From: Pseudomonas fluorescens
GTDB taxonomy: Bacteria; Pseudomonadota; Gammaproteobacteria; Pseudomonadales; Pseudomonadaceae
Direction of reading: 5' to 3'
Assembly (NCBI RefSeq): GCF_005938625.1
Contig: NZ_VCNJ01000035.1
Location: 1-48,207 of the forward strand
DNA: 48,207 bases
Below the pieces are notes generated by a model. The model saw only the letters and a program-made list of their open reading frames with translations. It searched no databases and was not told the DNA's origin. Made by a program: the position numbers and the translations under genes. The first letter of the stretch is position 1, and each line of letters opens with the position of its first letter. Of the stretch, positions 15,854 through 25,601 are shown one piece after another.

Positions 15854-18517
15854 TTATTTGGAAAGTGACTCCCATTGCGGGATTAAGACCTGTGATGGCG
15901 TGCACTCAATCGAGTCCATGGCATCGTTCAAGGTAAACGTCACCACTTGCTCCACCAAGGGCTGACGCTGAATAAACGCCAACATCTCGTAATAATCGAT
16001 GCGGCTTCCTGGAATGGCTTCACTGTGCCCGTCCCACGCCCAAGGTAGATAACGCTCAAGCAGCTTTTGAGCCAGCAGGCGGTAGCCATATTCAGGGCTG
16101 ATGGAAGGACTGAACTGGATGTCGTACTTGCCTGTGACATTGATGTAGACCGGGTTGACGACGGTGAGCTTGGCCCAGGGCGACGCTTTGGCCTGCAGGA
16201 AACGGCGCATTGCCTCCAGGCGAGCTTGGTTGAACACCGGTCGCAGTACGTCGGTATTGTCCAGTTGGCCGTGCTCGGGAATGACCATCAGTGTTTGCAG
16301 ATCAGAGGCGCGCGGTTGCAACGCCCCCTCTTGGGTGGGGGTGTACACTTCGTGAACCTCTGGAAACTGTGCCAGCAGCAAAGCACGCACGTCTTTCCAA
16401 GTCTGCCCGCGGCCACGATGGGCCAGTTGTCGCGCCACGCGCCGGTTGAAGACCGCTGGCGATTCGGCTGCCCGTCCCCCTGCCGAGGGCCATGGCTGCA
16501 CCACACTGCCCAAGCCATCCATGGGCTGGGCCGCCTGGGTGATCGTATTGGCGGGCAAAGGTTGGTCAAAATACGAACTGTCGAGGCTCTGGGCCTGGCT
16601 TAAGGTGGCCGTCATGCAATTGACGAGCACCGCCTGCAACCAGGGATAGCTGGAGACAGCGCTGTCGGAGGTGCTCGCTGGCGGGGTGACCACTAGCCGA
16701 ATCCAATGGCGCCCCGCCGGCATCGCCGACGCCTGGTTGGCCGCGTCGGCCGGCAAGGAGGCGGTCCACAACCCTGAATCGAACAGGCCCTCGGTGGCGT
16801 CCACCACGGTCGCATTGAGCGAACTCCACTGATTGGTGAGGTTCAGGTACTGCACATCCAGTGCCAACGGCTGTGGGCTTTGCAATTTCCAGTAGAGCGA
16901 GAGATGCTGGCCGGCCTGCATTGAACTGAACCCTAGATAAAGCTGTGGCAGGGCAGCGGCCTTGTCCTCGGCGGTGTTTGTATAACCAAAAGGCGTCAGC
17001 ACATACTGTGTGCCCAAGGTGCTATCAACGGCGCTGTACTCAACGTCCAGACTTTTCCATTGCGGGGTATAAGGCGGGTTGAGCGCCGTTGCGGTTATCG
17101 ACGAGGGGGTGAGCGGCGGCTGCAAAAAGCCCTGCCCTACCAGCTCCAACCGTACTCGGCTGTCCCAGTCTTCAGGATCATTGCTCTCGCTGGGCTGGGC
17201 CGGGAGCTGGCTGAACGGGGGCAGGGTCAACGCGATACCGGCCGGCGCTCCTGGCGCGTTGGCAAACAGCGACAGGGGCGCACCCAGGGTCTCCCAGCCG
17301 TTCTCGGTATAGACCTTCGGTTGCACAAGGAACCCCTGATTGCCGACGGGGGCATTCGGGTAATCCTGGTACCAGTCGGCAAAGCACTCACCGGGCAGCC
17401 CTTGCCATTGCGGGGTCACGGTGACGCTAATCGGGGTGGTTTTACGGCACCAATCGGCGGCCATCAGGCTGATGAAACTGACCCCAGCTTGCGGAGTTTG
17501 TCCGAAGGGGTAGCAGGCACGGTCCAGCGGGCTGCTACCGGCATCGGCATGAAAACGCACTTGCCGGGTCTGCGTCACCTTGACGGCAATGCTGCTCACC
17601 ACCGGTACCGGCAAACCGTCCTGGCGGCTCAGTTTCAACAATGGCACGTCGGCCATATAGCCATCCAGCCCATTGGCGGGGGTGATTGCCGGGCCGTCCG
17701 CCTCCAGGACAAAGCTCGAGTCATTGCCCGGGGTTAACGCGATCCAGCCTTTTGCGGTGCTGACCTCGGCACGCATCGGGCCGGCGGCGGGCGTAGAGGC
17801 AAACGTGATGCGAAGGGTTCGCTTGCCTTCTGACAAGGCCAAGGCATCGGAGGCGACCACCCGACCGGTAACGACGGGCTGTTCGGCAGGCCCTTGCGCC
17901 GAAAACAGGCGACAGCCCCCTTGAGGCCAAGCCACGCGTTGACCGATATCCTGCAAGACGCAGGAGAACATCTGGGCACCGACTGGACGACACCAGCGTA
18001 CATCCGACAACTGGCCTTGGTTAGCCTGCAAGGGTTGATCCAGCTGATATTGAACGAGATTGCCCTGAGCGTCCTGGCCGGCGCCAAACAAGGTGCCCGC
18101 TGGCAGCAGCAACTGCGTCGCGCTCTTTTTCAACCCAAAGGACAAGACCACGGTATCAGAGACGGCCTCGCGCTCCTTCAGGCCGAGAAAATTTCGGTAG
18201 TAAAGCTGCCGGTGAGCGTCGGCCAGGGCGTTGAACAGCGCCGTCGGCGTTTCCAGTTGATGGAGCAGTGCCAGCAGGAACGCCTGCTGCGGGGCCAAAA
18301 GACCATCGGCCAGCGCAGCAGAGGTATACAGCGTCACCAGCTGATCAATATCGTCAGCCCCACCGGGGAAAAGCACCTGGGCCCAGTTGTGCTGGGGACT
18401 GGCATCAAACGGAATCTGGCTCGCGTATTCGAATACGTAAGTTAGGCGTTGCTCAAGGGTTCGATCATCCAGCTTGAACGGCGCCTGCTCAGACGCAGTT
18501 ATTGAGTTCGACTTCAT
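15854..18517 (-). CDS. eCIS baseplate J-like wedge protein (Afp11/Pvc11-like)
   Basis: The 887-residue protein is placed directly after the spike-tip gene and before the afp12-like gene. The start at 18517 (MKSNSITASEQ) is chosen over the ATG at 18538 because AAGGAACAGC lies just before it. The C-terminal third has the gpJ/gp6 wedge signature FNRRVARQLAHRGRGQTWKD and a later INVTGKYDIQF strand. The first 700 residues contain many beta-strands, as in large eCIS wedge proteins. It is a structural component that opens during contraction, and no catalytic residues are evident. Confidence 0.85.
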   Translation of the reverse strand: MKSNSITASEQAPFKLDDRTLEQRLTYVFEYASQIPFDASPQHNWAQVLFPGGADDIDQLVTLYTSAALADGLLAPQQAFLLALLHQLETPTALFNALADAHRQLYYRNFLGLKEREAVSDTVVLSFGLKKSATQLLLPAGTLFGAGQDAQGNLVQYQLDQPLQANQGQLSDVRWCRPVGAQMFSCVLQDIGQRVAWPQGGCRLFSAQGPAEQPVVTGRVVASDALALSEGKRTLRITFASTPAAGPMRAEVSTAKGWIALTPGNDSSFVLEADGPAITPANGLDGYMADVPLLKLSRQDGLPVPVVSSIAVKVTQTRQVRFHADAGSSPLDRACYPFGQTPQAGVSFISLMAADWCRKTTPISVTVTPQWQGLPGECFADWYQDYPNAPVGNQGFLVQPKVYTENGWETLGAPLSLFANAPGAPAGIALTLPPFSQLPAQPSESNDPEDWDSRVRLELVGQGFLQPPLTPSSITATALNPPYTPQWKSLDVEYSAVDSTLGTQYVLTPFGYTNTAEDKAAALPQLYLGFSSMQAGQHLSLYWKLQSPQPLALDVQYLNLTNQWSSLNATVVDATEGLFDSGLWTASLPADAANQASAMPAGRHWIRLVVTPPASTSDSAVSSYPWLQAVLVNCMTATLSQAQSLDSSYFDQPLPANTITQAAQPMDGLGSVVQPWPSAGGRAAESPAVFNRRVARQLAHRGRGQTWKDVRALLLAQFPEVHEVYTPTQEGALQPRASDLQTLMVIPEHGQLDNTDVLRPVFNQARLEAMRRFLQAKASPWAKLTVVNPVYINVTGKYDIQFSPSISPEYGYRLLAQKLLERYLPWAWDGHSEAIPGSRIDYYEMLAFIQRQPLVEQVVTFTLNDAMDSIECTPSQVLIPQWESLSK

Positions 18518-18552
18518 TGCTGTTCCTTTCCATATCATTTAAAACCCTCAAC

Positions 18553-19047
18553 CTAACGAGGGAGCCATGGGCCTGTACGGACGCCCCCATCCGGGTCATT
18601 CATCACCGTCACCTGTGAGAGCCACGCGCGCGCCTTGACCCGTTGCTGACTGGCGGTAAAACTGCCTGTTCCCATACTGGGACTGACAAGATCGGGGGTG
18701 GACGCCGGAGGGGGCATCAGGGCCGGCTGGCTGGGTAAAAATTGCGCCTTGAACGTTTTCCCTTCGATAATGACCGCCTCCCCGCTCGAGGTTTCTCGGG
18801 CCTGTTGACTGGGGTCCAGCGCCTCGATGGTGAGCGTTCCTGTGCCCGGCACGCTGTGCTTAGGCGTTGTATAAGGGACGTTCATGAGCCTCACCTGCTT
18901 CTCATCCCCCAGGATGCAGATTTTCTTATTGTTAATCGTGGCTTGGCCGCTGCCGGTGATCGTGGTGAGTGGGGCAATCACTGTGCGATCGTCAAACATT
19001 TGGTCAAACTTCACCGTGTCACCGTTGATAATGATCCACTCGCTCAT
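18553..19047 (-). CDS. eCIS spike-tip protein (Afp10-like, PAAR position)
   Basis: This 164-residue protein begins in an ATGA overlap with the stop of the gp25-like gene, so the two are translationally coupled. It lies between gp25 and the wedge genes, where Afp10 sits. The N-terminal half is beta-rich with short glycine turns (NGDTVKF, TITGSGQATINNKKICILGD) and the block VPYTTPKHSVPGTGTLTIEAL, consistent with a PAAR-like cone capping the spike. The last 50 residues are Pro/Ser-rich and may be extended. The PAAR assignment is made largely from position, as canonical PAAR repeats are not obvious. Confidence 0.7.
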   Translation of the reverse strand: MSEWIIINGDTVKFDQMFDDRTVIAPLTTITGSGQATINNKKICILGDEKQVRLMNVPYTTPKHSVPGTGTLTIEALDPSQQARETSSGEAVIIEGKTFKAQFLPSQPALMPPPASTPDLVSPSMGTGSFTASQQRVKARAWLSQVTVMNDPDGGVRTGPWLPR

Positions 19048-19475
19048 GGGAAGCTGACTCCCTGGCCATCGGTAATGTCCAACAACGCACTGAGCTGAGC
19101 CTGGGTGTTGCTGCCACGAATCCGATAAGTGACCACGACATCCAGCTGGCTGGGGTTGTCCTCGTTTTGGGTCACCCGCAGCGAGGTCAAGACCACGCGG
19201 GGTTCATAACGAAGAATGCTCTCGGTCAGCTTTCGCTCAATATCGGCCAGCAGGTCATCGCACAGGTTCTCGAACATGACGCTGTTCAGGTCGCACCCAT
19301 AATCGGCGCGCATCAGTCGCTCGCCGGTGGCCGTGTTGAACAAAATCTGCAGGCTCTGATTGATGTCCTGCTGATCCTCGACCATGCTCACCCCTTGGCC
19401 GGGACCCACTGGAAGGATGAAGGAGGGAGGAAACGCCCAACCGCGCCCATATATCCCGCTCGTTTTATTATTCAT
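19044..19475 (-). CDS. eCIS baseplate gp25-like protein (Afp9-like)
   Basis: The 143-residue protein has the gp25/IraD-type fold signature: GVSMVEDQQDINQSLQILFNTATGERLM, then RADYGCDLNSVMFENL and later EPRVVLTSLRV. In T4-like baseplates and eCIS, gp25 joins the wedge to the first sheath ring and starts sheath assembly. It follows the spike gene after 135 bases and overlaps the next gene by four bases. Length is normal for the family. Confidence 0.92.
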   Translation of the reverse strand: MNNKTSGIYGRGWAFPPSFILPVGPGQGVSMVEDQQDINQSLQILFNTATGERLMRADYGCDLNSVMFENLCDDLLADIERKLTESILRYEPRVVLTSLRVTQNEDNPSQLDVVVTYRIRGSNTQAQLSALLDITDGQGVSFP

Positions 19476-19610
19476 GTGTACTCCTGATAGCGTGAAATCC
19501 GAAAATCGTTCGCTCGATGTAAATCAAAGAGACAGGAATAGGCGCGCTGTGCTCTGTCTGACCAGCCGTTTGCTGTCGCTCTTATAAAAAAGGCGTGCTA
19601 CTTGTTGGTA

Positions 19611-21296
19611 TTATCCAAGTTCGATCGCACTCCCTTTTACTTTCACCGAATCATTGCCGGTCGCGCTTAAAGCCTTGGCGCTGACATCCAGTTTGTCGTC
19701 GCTTTTGAGCGTGATACTCTTAGTGGCATTAACCTTCACGTTCTCTGCGGACAATTGCATGTCCTGATCGGCACTTAACTTGATACCGCTTTTGAATTGC
19801 AATTGATCTTTTTCATATTGCAACAACACACTGCCTTCTTCCGTATCGAACAAGAGCTGTCGAGTCTTGTCGTCTTTGACCAGGACCAGACCTTTTTTGT
19901 TATTGGCCTGGCTTGGCGCAAAAGGTGCTGTGTTTTGCGGGTTATGCATCGAGCCCAAAATGACGGGATAGCGCGGATCCTCGGCAAAAAAACCGAGCAC
20001 CACCTCATCCCCAGGCTCCGGGTACAGGCACAGGCCACTGTCTTTACTGGCATAGGGCATGGCAAAACGCGCCCAGAGCGATTTATCGCCCACGGCCGCG
20101 ACGTTGACGCGTAACCGGTTAAGGCTGTCGGGATCCTCTTCGTACTCCTCGACAATGCCCACCTGCAGACCGGTCACGCTTGGCAGCAACGGCTCGTCGA
20201 CGTCATTGAAGGTGTCCTGCCCCAACAGGACCACGGTGCGCCAGCTGCCTCGACTGAATTTGTGCTGCACTGAACTGATCAGGCCATTGCCATTAAAGTG
20301 CGTGCCAAAACCGCTCAGGCCCAGCGTCTGTCCCAATTGATAGCCCGCATCACCGGCTAAGGTAAAGCTGGCCTGCAGCCCCTTGGCCTGCAAGGCCAGA
20401 TAACGGCTGTCCGCCCATGCCTTGGCCTCGTCTTGGATCAGGCTCAGCGTGGAGGTGAGCAGCCACTGTTGTTGGTCCGGCATAGCGAAGCGGCCGGGAT
20501 CCAAGCCATCGCTGCCCAGGTTGCAGGACGTGGCCTGGGTATTGGGCGTCATGTCCTGTTGCTTCAGGTCCCAAGCGCTCACCGCCAGTTTGCCGGGCTG
20601 CTCCAGTCCATTGAATTGCCAGCAGGCATCGATGATCATCGGCTCGGTTTCACCCGGCTGGGCCGTTGCCTGTGACTGCTGCAGGGCATGCTCTGGCTCA
20701 CCGCTGGCGAGCTTGGGCGGCTTGACCGATACGCCGCCATTGACCTCTGGCAGCAGCCAGACACCATTGGCATTGAGGCGGGCTTTGATGAACTGCCAGT
20801 CGGAGCAGCCAAACTGGACCATTTGCGGATGCTCGACCTCCAGCCCCGACAGGCTGTTGCCCTGGGCAATATCATGATCTTGTAACAGCTGTTGCAAAAC
20901 CTGTTTATCGCTCATCTGCTCAAAGAGCTGGCTTCTGTGGGTGGCCACCAGTTTCTGCAAGGGATGGCGCAACTTCAAGGTCAGCTCCGAACGTCCCATC
21001 TGCACGCTGTAGCTTTGCTGCTGGACAATCCCGCTGAACAGCACATCCTGCGATTTGCTAGACTTGACCTTGATCACCACCTGGGTACCGGGCTGGCATT
21101 GCTTGGCCTCATCGGACAGTGTTTTGAGGTCGGCCGACGTGCCGCCAGGCGCGGACAGCACGACTTTGCCCGACGGCACCTGATTGATCGTTGACTTGGT
21201 CTCAAGCCAAACCGCCTGCAGGTAGCTCAAGGGCTGTTGAGCGGGACCAAACAACAATTGGATCTCCCACGCTGGGCTGGAGCTGGACGTACTCAT
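19611..21296 (-). CDS. eCIS central spike, VgrG-like gp27-gp5 (Afp8-like)
   Basis: This 561-residue protein is the trimeric spike of the particle. The N-terminal ~330 residues correspond to the gp27-like hub. The OB-fold region around GLQVGIVEEYEEDPDSLNRLRV and DKSLWARFAMPYASKDSG matches gp5. Then comes PEPGDEVVLGFFAEDPRYPVILGSMHN, a hallmark of VgrG proteins. The C-terminus has the alternating repeats of a beta-helix needle (KLSADQDMQLSAENVKVNAT). No extra effector domain is attached. The ATG at 21296 has GGGGTG upstream. An in-frame GTG at 21302 would overlap the previous stop and is the alternative. Confidence 0.93.
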   Translation of the reverse strand: MSTSSSSPAWEIQLLFGPAQQPLSYLQAVWLETKSTINQVPSGKVVLSAPGGTSADLKTLSDEAKQCQPGTQVVIKVKSSKSQDVLFSGIVQQQSYSVQMGRSELTLKLRHPLQKLVATHRSQLFEQMSDKQVLQQLLQDHDIAQGNSLSGLEVEHPQMVQFGCSDWQFIKARLNANGVWLLPEVNGGVSVKPPKLASGEPEHALQQSQATAQPGETEPMIIDACWQFNGLEQPGKLAVSAWDLKQQDMTPNTQATSCNLGSDGLDPGRFAMPDQQQWLLTSTLSLIQDEAKAWADSRYLALQAKGLQASFTLAGDAGYQLGQTLGLSGFGTHFNGNGLISSVQHKFSRGSWRTVVLLGQDTFNDVDEPLLPSVTGLQVGIVEEYEEDPDSLNRLRVNVAAVGDKSLWARFAMPYASKDSGLCLYPEPGDEVVLGFFAEDPRYPVILGSMHNPQNTAPFAPSQANNKKGLVLVKDDKTRQLLFDTEEGSVLLQYEKDQLQFKSGIKLSADQDMQLSAENVKVNATKSITLKSDDKLDVSAKALSATGNDSVKVKGSAIELG

Positions 21297-21298
21297 GC

Positions 21299-21991
21299 TC
21301 ACACCCCGCTCGCTGGGGGCACGATCAAGGTGCCCCCAGGGGAAAGATCGCTCAGACTATTCAGGTCATTGGCCGAGGCCAGCGACAGATAATCCGCCCC
21401 ACTGCTAGCGATGCTGGCGATGCTGGCGATCAGTGCCAGGGAACACATGTCCGGCACCTCAATGGTGCCGATCTGCGGTGCGCTCAGCCCTTGCTGTGAT
21501 TTTTGCAGCAACAAGCTTTCATCGGTGCTCAAGCTCAGAGCGACCTCAGCGCGCAACGGTGTGGCATTGCGATCGAACAGGCTGTAATTGACCGACATTG
21601 TGGCCATGCGACCTGCGTAATAGCCTTGACCACTCCAGTTCATCTTGCCCCATTCAACTTTCACAAAGGGCGTTTCCTTGGTTTCAGCCAGCACTGAGCA
21701 GCACAGGGCGCGCAGCTGCGCCAGCTGTCCATCGATCGGCTTGTGGTTGCCTGGCAAGTTGGCATCGAAAATCAACTTGAGGTCCAATACACCCGGACGA
21801 ACCTGTTGATAGCGACTGCTTTGCTGGGTGCTGTTGATGTACTCATCGGACGCATACTCGGTGCTGTAGCTCAAACCAATGGACTGCGGGTTGTACATCG
21901 CCTGCAGGCTGCCAATCTGCTTGCGCAGCTCCCGATCCTGATACGCCGTGATCGTCAGCTTGGATAGACCTCGTTCTAATAACCCCATCAT
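21299..21991 (-). CDS. eCIS tube-spike adaptor (Afp7-like, LysM-type C-terminus)
   Basis: This 230-residue protein starts in an ATGA overlap with the preceding small gene. The N-terminal part (GLSKLTITAYQDRELRKQIGSLQAMYNPQSIGLSYS) is typical of the eCIS tube-initiator or gp53-like protein. The last 50 residues (DYLSLASANDLNSLSDLSPGGTLIVPP) have the spacing of a LysM motif, as in Afp7. It links the inner tube to the spike. Position between the afp6-like peptide and the spike matches the family order. Confidence 0.88.
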   Translation of the reverse strand: MMGLLERGLSKLTITAYQDRELRKQIGSLQAMYNPQSIGLSYSTEYASDEYINSTQQSSRYQQVRPGVLDLKLIFDANLPGNHKPIDGQLAQLRALCCSVLAETKETPFVKVEWGKMNWSGQGYYAGRMATMSVNYSLFDRNATPLRAEVALSLSTDESLLLQKSQQGLSAPQIGTIEVPDMCSLALIASIASIASSGADYLSLASANDLNSLSDLSPGGTLIVPPASGV

Positions 21992-22161
21992 TGCGCCCGC
22001 TCATCACGTAAACTTTCCAGGACCCGCTGAGCGATTCGCTCGACAAGGCGGTCTTGCTCCATGCGCCCCAACGACGCCAGCGAGGCGCCACCGGCGTTCG
22101 TCTTAGCCGACGTGTCGGTGACCCGGGCCTGGACAATGAGTTCTTGAATTTCGATGGTCAT
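21988..22161 (-). CDS. Small eCIS protein (Afp6-like, DUF5908-type)
   Basis: The 57-residue product starts with TIEIQELIVQARV and ends in a charged helix (DRLVERIAQRVLESLRDERAQ). That is the layout of the short DUF5908-type proteins found at this point in Afp and PVC loci. The ATG at 22161 overlaps the stop of the upstream tube gene (ATGA), and the next gene overlaps its own stop in the same way. A GTG 18 bases earlier would lie inside the upstream gene and is less likely. Its role in the particle is not well defined. Confidence 0.82.
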   Translation of the reverse strand: MTIEIQELIVQARVTDTSAKTNAGGASLASLGRMEQDRLVERIAQRVLESLRDERAQ

Positions 22162-22625
22162 GCCTTCACTCCCAGCCACTGCATATCGCTGTAGGCCAAC
22201 TCAAGTCGATTAATAAGAATGGTATTGCTCATGGCATCCAGATCCCCGGTATGCCAGCTCAGCGGCAGGGCATCGGTGACCGTCCAGCTGCAAATCGGCA
22301 ACGAGTGGTGGTTGAGCAGCATGATCACCAGATCAAGGTACTGGGGATCAAAGCTGCTCAGGACTTCATTGAACATCAGGGTTAAAGGGGTCACGACCAT
22401 GACGCCCCGCTCCAACACCAAAGTGGGATGCGTGACCCGGTCCGGCAGGTAGAGGCTGCCTTCGTTTTCGCCGCCCTCACGGTGCTCGCTGACCCTCATT
22501 TCCCGGCCCAGACCGGAGATACGCTGAAAGCGAAGATCCAAGGGACTTGGGATGTTCTTGAAAAACATGGTGGCTAAAAATCGGTGCGACACCGACGGTT
22601 CAAACAGTTGGTCCAAGGCCTTCAT
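22158..22625 (-). CDS. eCIS tube protein, cap type (Afp5-like, gp19 family)
   Basis: The 155-residue protein belongs to the T4 gp19-like tube family. Characteristic segments are RFLATMFFKNIPSPLDLRFQRISGLGREM at the start and LERGVMVVTPLTLMFNEV in the middle. It is the second, diverged tube subunit, which in Afp/PVC forms the ring joining the tube to the spike assembly. Its ATG overlaps the stop of the second sheath gene, and its own stop overlaps the next start, so this part of the operon is tightly coupled. Confidence 0.9.
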   Translation of the reverse strand: MKALDQLFEPSVSHRFLATMFFKNIPSPLDLRFQRISGLGREMRVSEHREGGENEGSLYLPDRVTHPTLVLERGVMVVTPLTLMFNEVLSSFDPQYLDLVIMLLNHHSLPICSWTVTDALPLSWHTGDLDAMSNTILINRLELAYSDMQWLGVKA

Positions 22626-23839
22626 AGTTCGGTTTCCTGACTGTCACCCTGCGGGGAGGTTTCCAAACGATCGAAGCGCAAGTGAATTTCGATAAACTCC
22701 GCCGGATACAGGGCGGCGACCTTGACCTTCATGATCAATCGGCCGGCCTTGATATCGTCTTCGGTCATGCTTTCATTGAGCCCGACGATCAGCTCAAAAG
22801 CGTCTTTCTCCATGCCGCCGAACAAGCCGCCTTTGAGCCACAATTTGCGTAACCAAGTGCGGGCCCGGCTTTTGAGTTTCAGCCAGGTGATCTCGTTGTT
22901 CGGTTCAAAGACGCTGAAGCGTCCGACCCGAATCAGTTTCGTCTCGATGTAAGACAACAGGCGCCTGACTTGAACGTAGCGCCAAGGCGAATTGGCCAAG
23001 GGGGTCAAGGTACGGCAACCCCAGATCCGGATCCCGCGACCGGGAAAAGACCGGATCAGGTTGATCGAAGGGCTATTGTGGTTGAGCAGCCCGTCGGCTT
23101 GAAGGTGTGAGATCGCCGGTTGGATCACATGGGCCAAGGCCATATTGGCCGGTGCTTTCCACACCCCGCGATCGCGATCGGTCTGCTGAATGACCGCCGC
23201 CACGGCTGCGGATGGTGGCAGGACAATCGGCTGGCCGCCGGCGCCTTTGTAATCGCTGATCAGCCGGGGCCAGTAGGCCGCCCCGTGTTCGCTCGCCACC
23301 AGGCCATCGGCCTTGGCACAAGCCATGGCCGCCTCCTCGGAGGCCGGCGCATCCAGCAGGCTGAAAAGCCCTGTCTTGCCTTGGCAGGCCTGCAACATCG
23401 CTCGCCACACCAGCACCCAGTTGTCCGTGCTGACATCGCCATCGAACAGCACGATATCTGGAATGGACAACAGTGTGAGGGTCGGCTCCTGCAGGATCGC
23501 CAACGACCCGGCCGCCGCGCACAGTGCCGCCGCAATCACGTCACTAGTGCAGGTGGTCATGACCGTGTAGCTGTCGACCGGATAGACGAAGCAAGGATGC
23601 CCGCCATTATCAAAGTAATGCTGGACGGCGTAATAAAGGATCGAGGCTTTGTCGCCTGAAGTATCCGGGCCACCGAGAAGGCCGGTAAAATCGGCCATCG
23701 ATTCAATAAAAATTAAACTCTTCGCTACGCTATTTTCGGTATAACCGATAAACACCGGAACGGCGGTCTCTTCTTCCGATATCGGTAACGTGACCGTGGA
23801 CTCGGAGAATGCAACCCCAGGCTGCAACATGTTCATCAT
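22622..23839 (-). CDS. eCIS contractile sheath protein, long form (Afp4-like)
   Basis: This 405-residue protein is a sheath subunit. It begins with the sheath opening GVAFSESTVTLPISEEETAVPVFIGY and contains DRDRGVWKAPANMALAHVIQPA and GRGIRIWGCRTL. It ends with AALYPAEFIEIHLRFDRL, where the handshake between subunits is made. It is longer than the main sheath protein upstream, as the Afp4-type sheath normally is, and probably forms a baseplate-proximal ring. A gap of 202 bases precedes it. Confidence 0.92.
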   Translation of the reverse strand: MMNMLQPGVAFSESTVTLPISEEETAVPVFIGYTENSVAKSLIFIESMADFTGLLGGPDTSGDKASILYYAVQHYFDNGGHPCFVYPVDSYTVMTTCTSDVIAAALCAAAGSLAILQEPTLTLLSIPDIVLFDGDVSTDNWVLVWRAMLQACQGKTGLFSLLDAPASEEAAMACAKADGLVASEHGAAYWPRLISDYKGAGGQPIVLPPSAAVAAVIQQTDRDRGVWKAPANMALAHVIQPAISHLQADGLLNHNSPSINLIRSFPGRGIRIWGCRTLTPLANSPWRYVQVRRLLSYIETKLIRVGRFSVFEPNNEITWLKLKSRARTWLRKLWLKGGLFGGMEKDAFELIVGLNESMTEDDIKAGRLIMKVKVAALYPAEFIEIHLRFDRLETSPQGDSQETEL

Positions 23840-24041
23840 GTTTTCCTTGTGGAGTGAGCGCAGTGGCGCACAAAGTGAGCATCGAGATTGTCATGAAGCC
23901 TGAAGTACCCCCTGCCCCATCAACACGGAGTGTCTTCAATGCCCCATGACAACATCGTCGACGGGTCCGGACGCACTGATCAATATCCGTTCGCTAGAAC
24001 TCAATACTATGCAATGCGTGTACGCGAAATGACCTCTGTTA

Positions 24042-25124
24042 TCAGGAGGTCGCGCCCACTTCCTGAGAGAAGCTCAGTACAATAAACTCAGCAGGACGAA
24101 CGGCAGCCATACCGATTTTGACAATCATTTTGCCTTGCTTGATATCGTCATCGGTCATTGTGACGTCCTTGCCGATCTGCACGTAAAAGGCTTCTTTTTC
24201 GGTATTACCCATGAGCCCGCCTTGTTGCCACAATTTGCGCAGATAGTTTTCAATGGCCGCCCGTACCCGTTCCCAGGTCGGCTGGCTGTTAGGTTCAAAG
24301 ACGGAGAACGCCATGGCCTTCTTGATGTCTTTTTCGGCACTGTTGAACAGGCGACGAACCGGTACATAACGCCAGTCATCGGAGTCCTGTAGGGTGCGCG
24401 CGCCCCAGATCAAGACGCCCGAGTCGGTGAACTGACGGATCATGTTGACCGCCATGCCCTTGTTGTATTGACCCTGTTCAAAATCGCTGACCTTGAACTT
24501 TGGCGTCACGCCGCCAAACAGAGGCACGTTGGCCGGTGCCTTCCACACACCGCGGTCACGGTCCACCGAGCAATAGGCCCCGGCGACCGCCGCGCTTGGC
24601 GGAATGTCGGTGTACACGGTGCCACCGTTGGTATCGGTGGTGCTGGCCCAGTTGGCCTTCAGCCACGGGTAATACACAGCCGCATTGGGGGTCTTGCCGT
24701 ACGCGGATACATAGGTGTCATCGAGCTCGTTGGCCGGACCGTCGACAATGGCAAACATGGATTTTCCGGTACCGCACAGCGTGGTCACCGCGGCGCTGAT
24801 GTCTTCGCCCGCTGCCACCAGCAAGGTGATGTCATCGTATTTGGGCACATCGCGCACTAGGTTCTCGACCTGCGCGACGTAGCAATAACCGCCACCATTC
24901 TCAAAGTAGGTCTTCAGGGCTACGTGCAGAGTGTTGGTCGGGTCGAAGGTGCCGACCTTGGTCGTAAAATCCAGCCAAGATACGATTTGGCGAGTGGTGT
25001 TGAAGTTTTTGTCAGTGTCTTTCACCGCAAACACTGGAATGGCCGTGGCGCCAGAAGAAATGGACAGCGAGAGACTTGCCATCTCTTCGACGTATACGCC
25101 AGGGTACGTGGTATCAGTCGTCAT
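24042..25124 (-). CDS. eCIS contractile sheath protein, main (Afp2/Afp3-like)
   Basis: The 360-residue sheath subunit opens with YPGVYVEEMASLSLSISSGATAIPVFAV. It contains YCSVDRDRGVWKAPANVPL and GVLIWGARTLQDSDDWRYVPVRRL, and ends AAVRPAEFIVLSFSQEV. These are the standard blocks of contractile sheaths from phage and eCIS. It is translated from AAGGAACGCTTATG. It lies directly after the tube gene. The locus has two sheath genes rather than the three of Serratia Afp, so this protein should form most of the sheath. Confidence 0.95.
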   Translation of the reverse strand: MTTDTTYPGVYVEEMASLSLSISSGATAIPVFAVKDTDKNFNTTRQIVSWLDFTTKVGTFDPTNTLHVALKTYFENGGGYCYVAQVENLVRDVPKYDDITLLVAAGEDISAAVTTLCGTGKSMFAIVDGPANELDDTYVSAYGKTPNAAVYYPWLKANWASTTDTNGGTVYTDIPPSAAVAGAYCSVDRDRGVWKAPANVPLFGGVTPKFKVSDFEQGQYNKGMAVNMIRQFTDSGVLIWGARTLQDSDDWRYVPVRRLFNSAEKDIKKAMAFSVFEPNSQPTWERVRAAIENYLRKLWQQGGLMGNTEKEAFYVQIGKDVTMTDDDIKQGKMIVKIGMAAVRPAEFIVLSFSQEVGATS

Positions 25125-25151
25125 AAGCGTTCCTTAAAAAAACCAGATAAA

Positions 25152-25601
25152 TTAGTGAAACTTAGTCGTGACGGCATCTGCCAGCAGACTCAGTTCTTCA
25201 ATGGCTACTTCATTGCTGCTGGCATCAAAGTTGGGTGATGACAATTTGGTCGGGAACGCATTGCTAATGTTCCAGGTCACCAGCAGTTCGCTGCCCGACG
25301 CGTTGGTCAAACTGACCGAGATGTCTTTCTTTTCCACCTGATTCAAGGAAATCGAGCTGATCCAGTCATACAGCTGGCTTTTTCCGACGACCATGCCGCG
25401 GCGCAGCGTGATATTGACGGCCGCCCCCTGGCCAGGCATGCGAAATACACCGCCGGTGCCGTCTTTGTATTCAATGGTTTCATAGGAAACTTCCAGTCCC
25501 GACACGGCACTGAATGCCATTTCCTGATCACCGACCGCCACGCGATACCGGTAGGTCGGAATGGGGTAGGTCGTGGCGATCTGATCTACTGTAGTAGCCA
25601 T
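25152..25601 (-). CDS. eCIS inner tube protein (Afp1-like, Hcp/gp19 family)
   Basis: This 149-residue protein forms the rings of the inner tube. It has the typical opening YPIPTYRYRVAVGDQEMAFSAVSGLEV, then VFRMPGQGAAVNITLRRGMV, and ends with EELSLLADAVTTKFH. The ATG at 25601 is chosen because AAAGGA sits seven bases before it. A longer in-frame start at 25727 has no such signal and would add a foreign N-terminus. It is the first gene of the minus-strand eCIS operon. Confidence 0.95.
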   Translation of the reverse strand: MATTVDQIATTYPIPTYRYRVAVGDQEMAFSAVSGLEVSYETIEYKDGTGGVFRMPGQGAAVNITLRRGMVVGKSQLYDWISSISLNQVEKKDISVSLTNASGSELLVTWNISNAFPTKLSSPNFDASSNEVAIEELSLLADAVTTKFH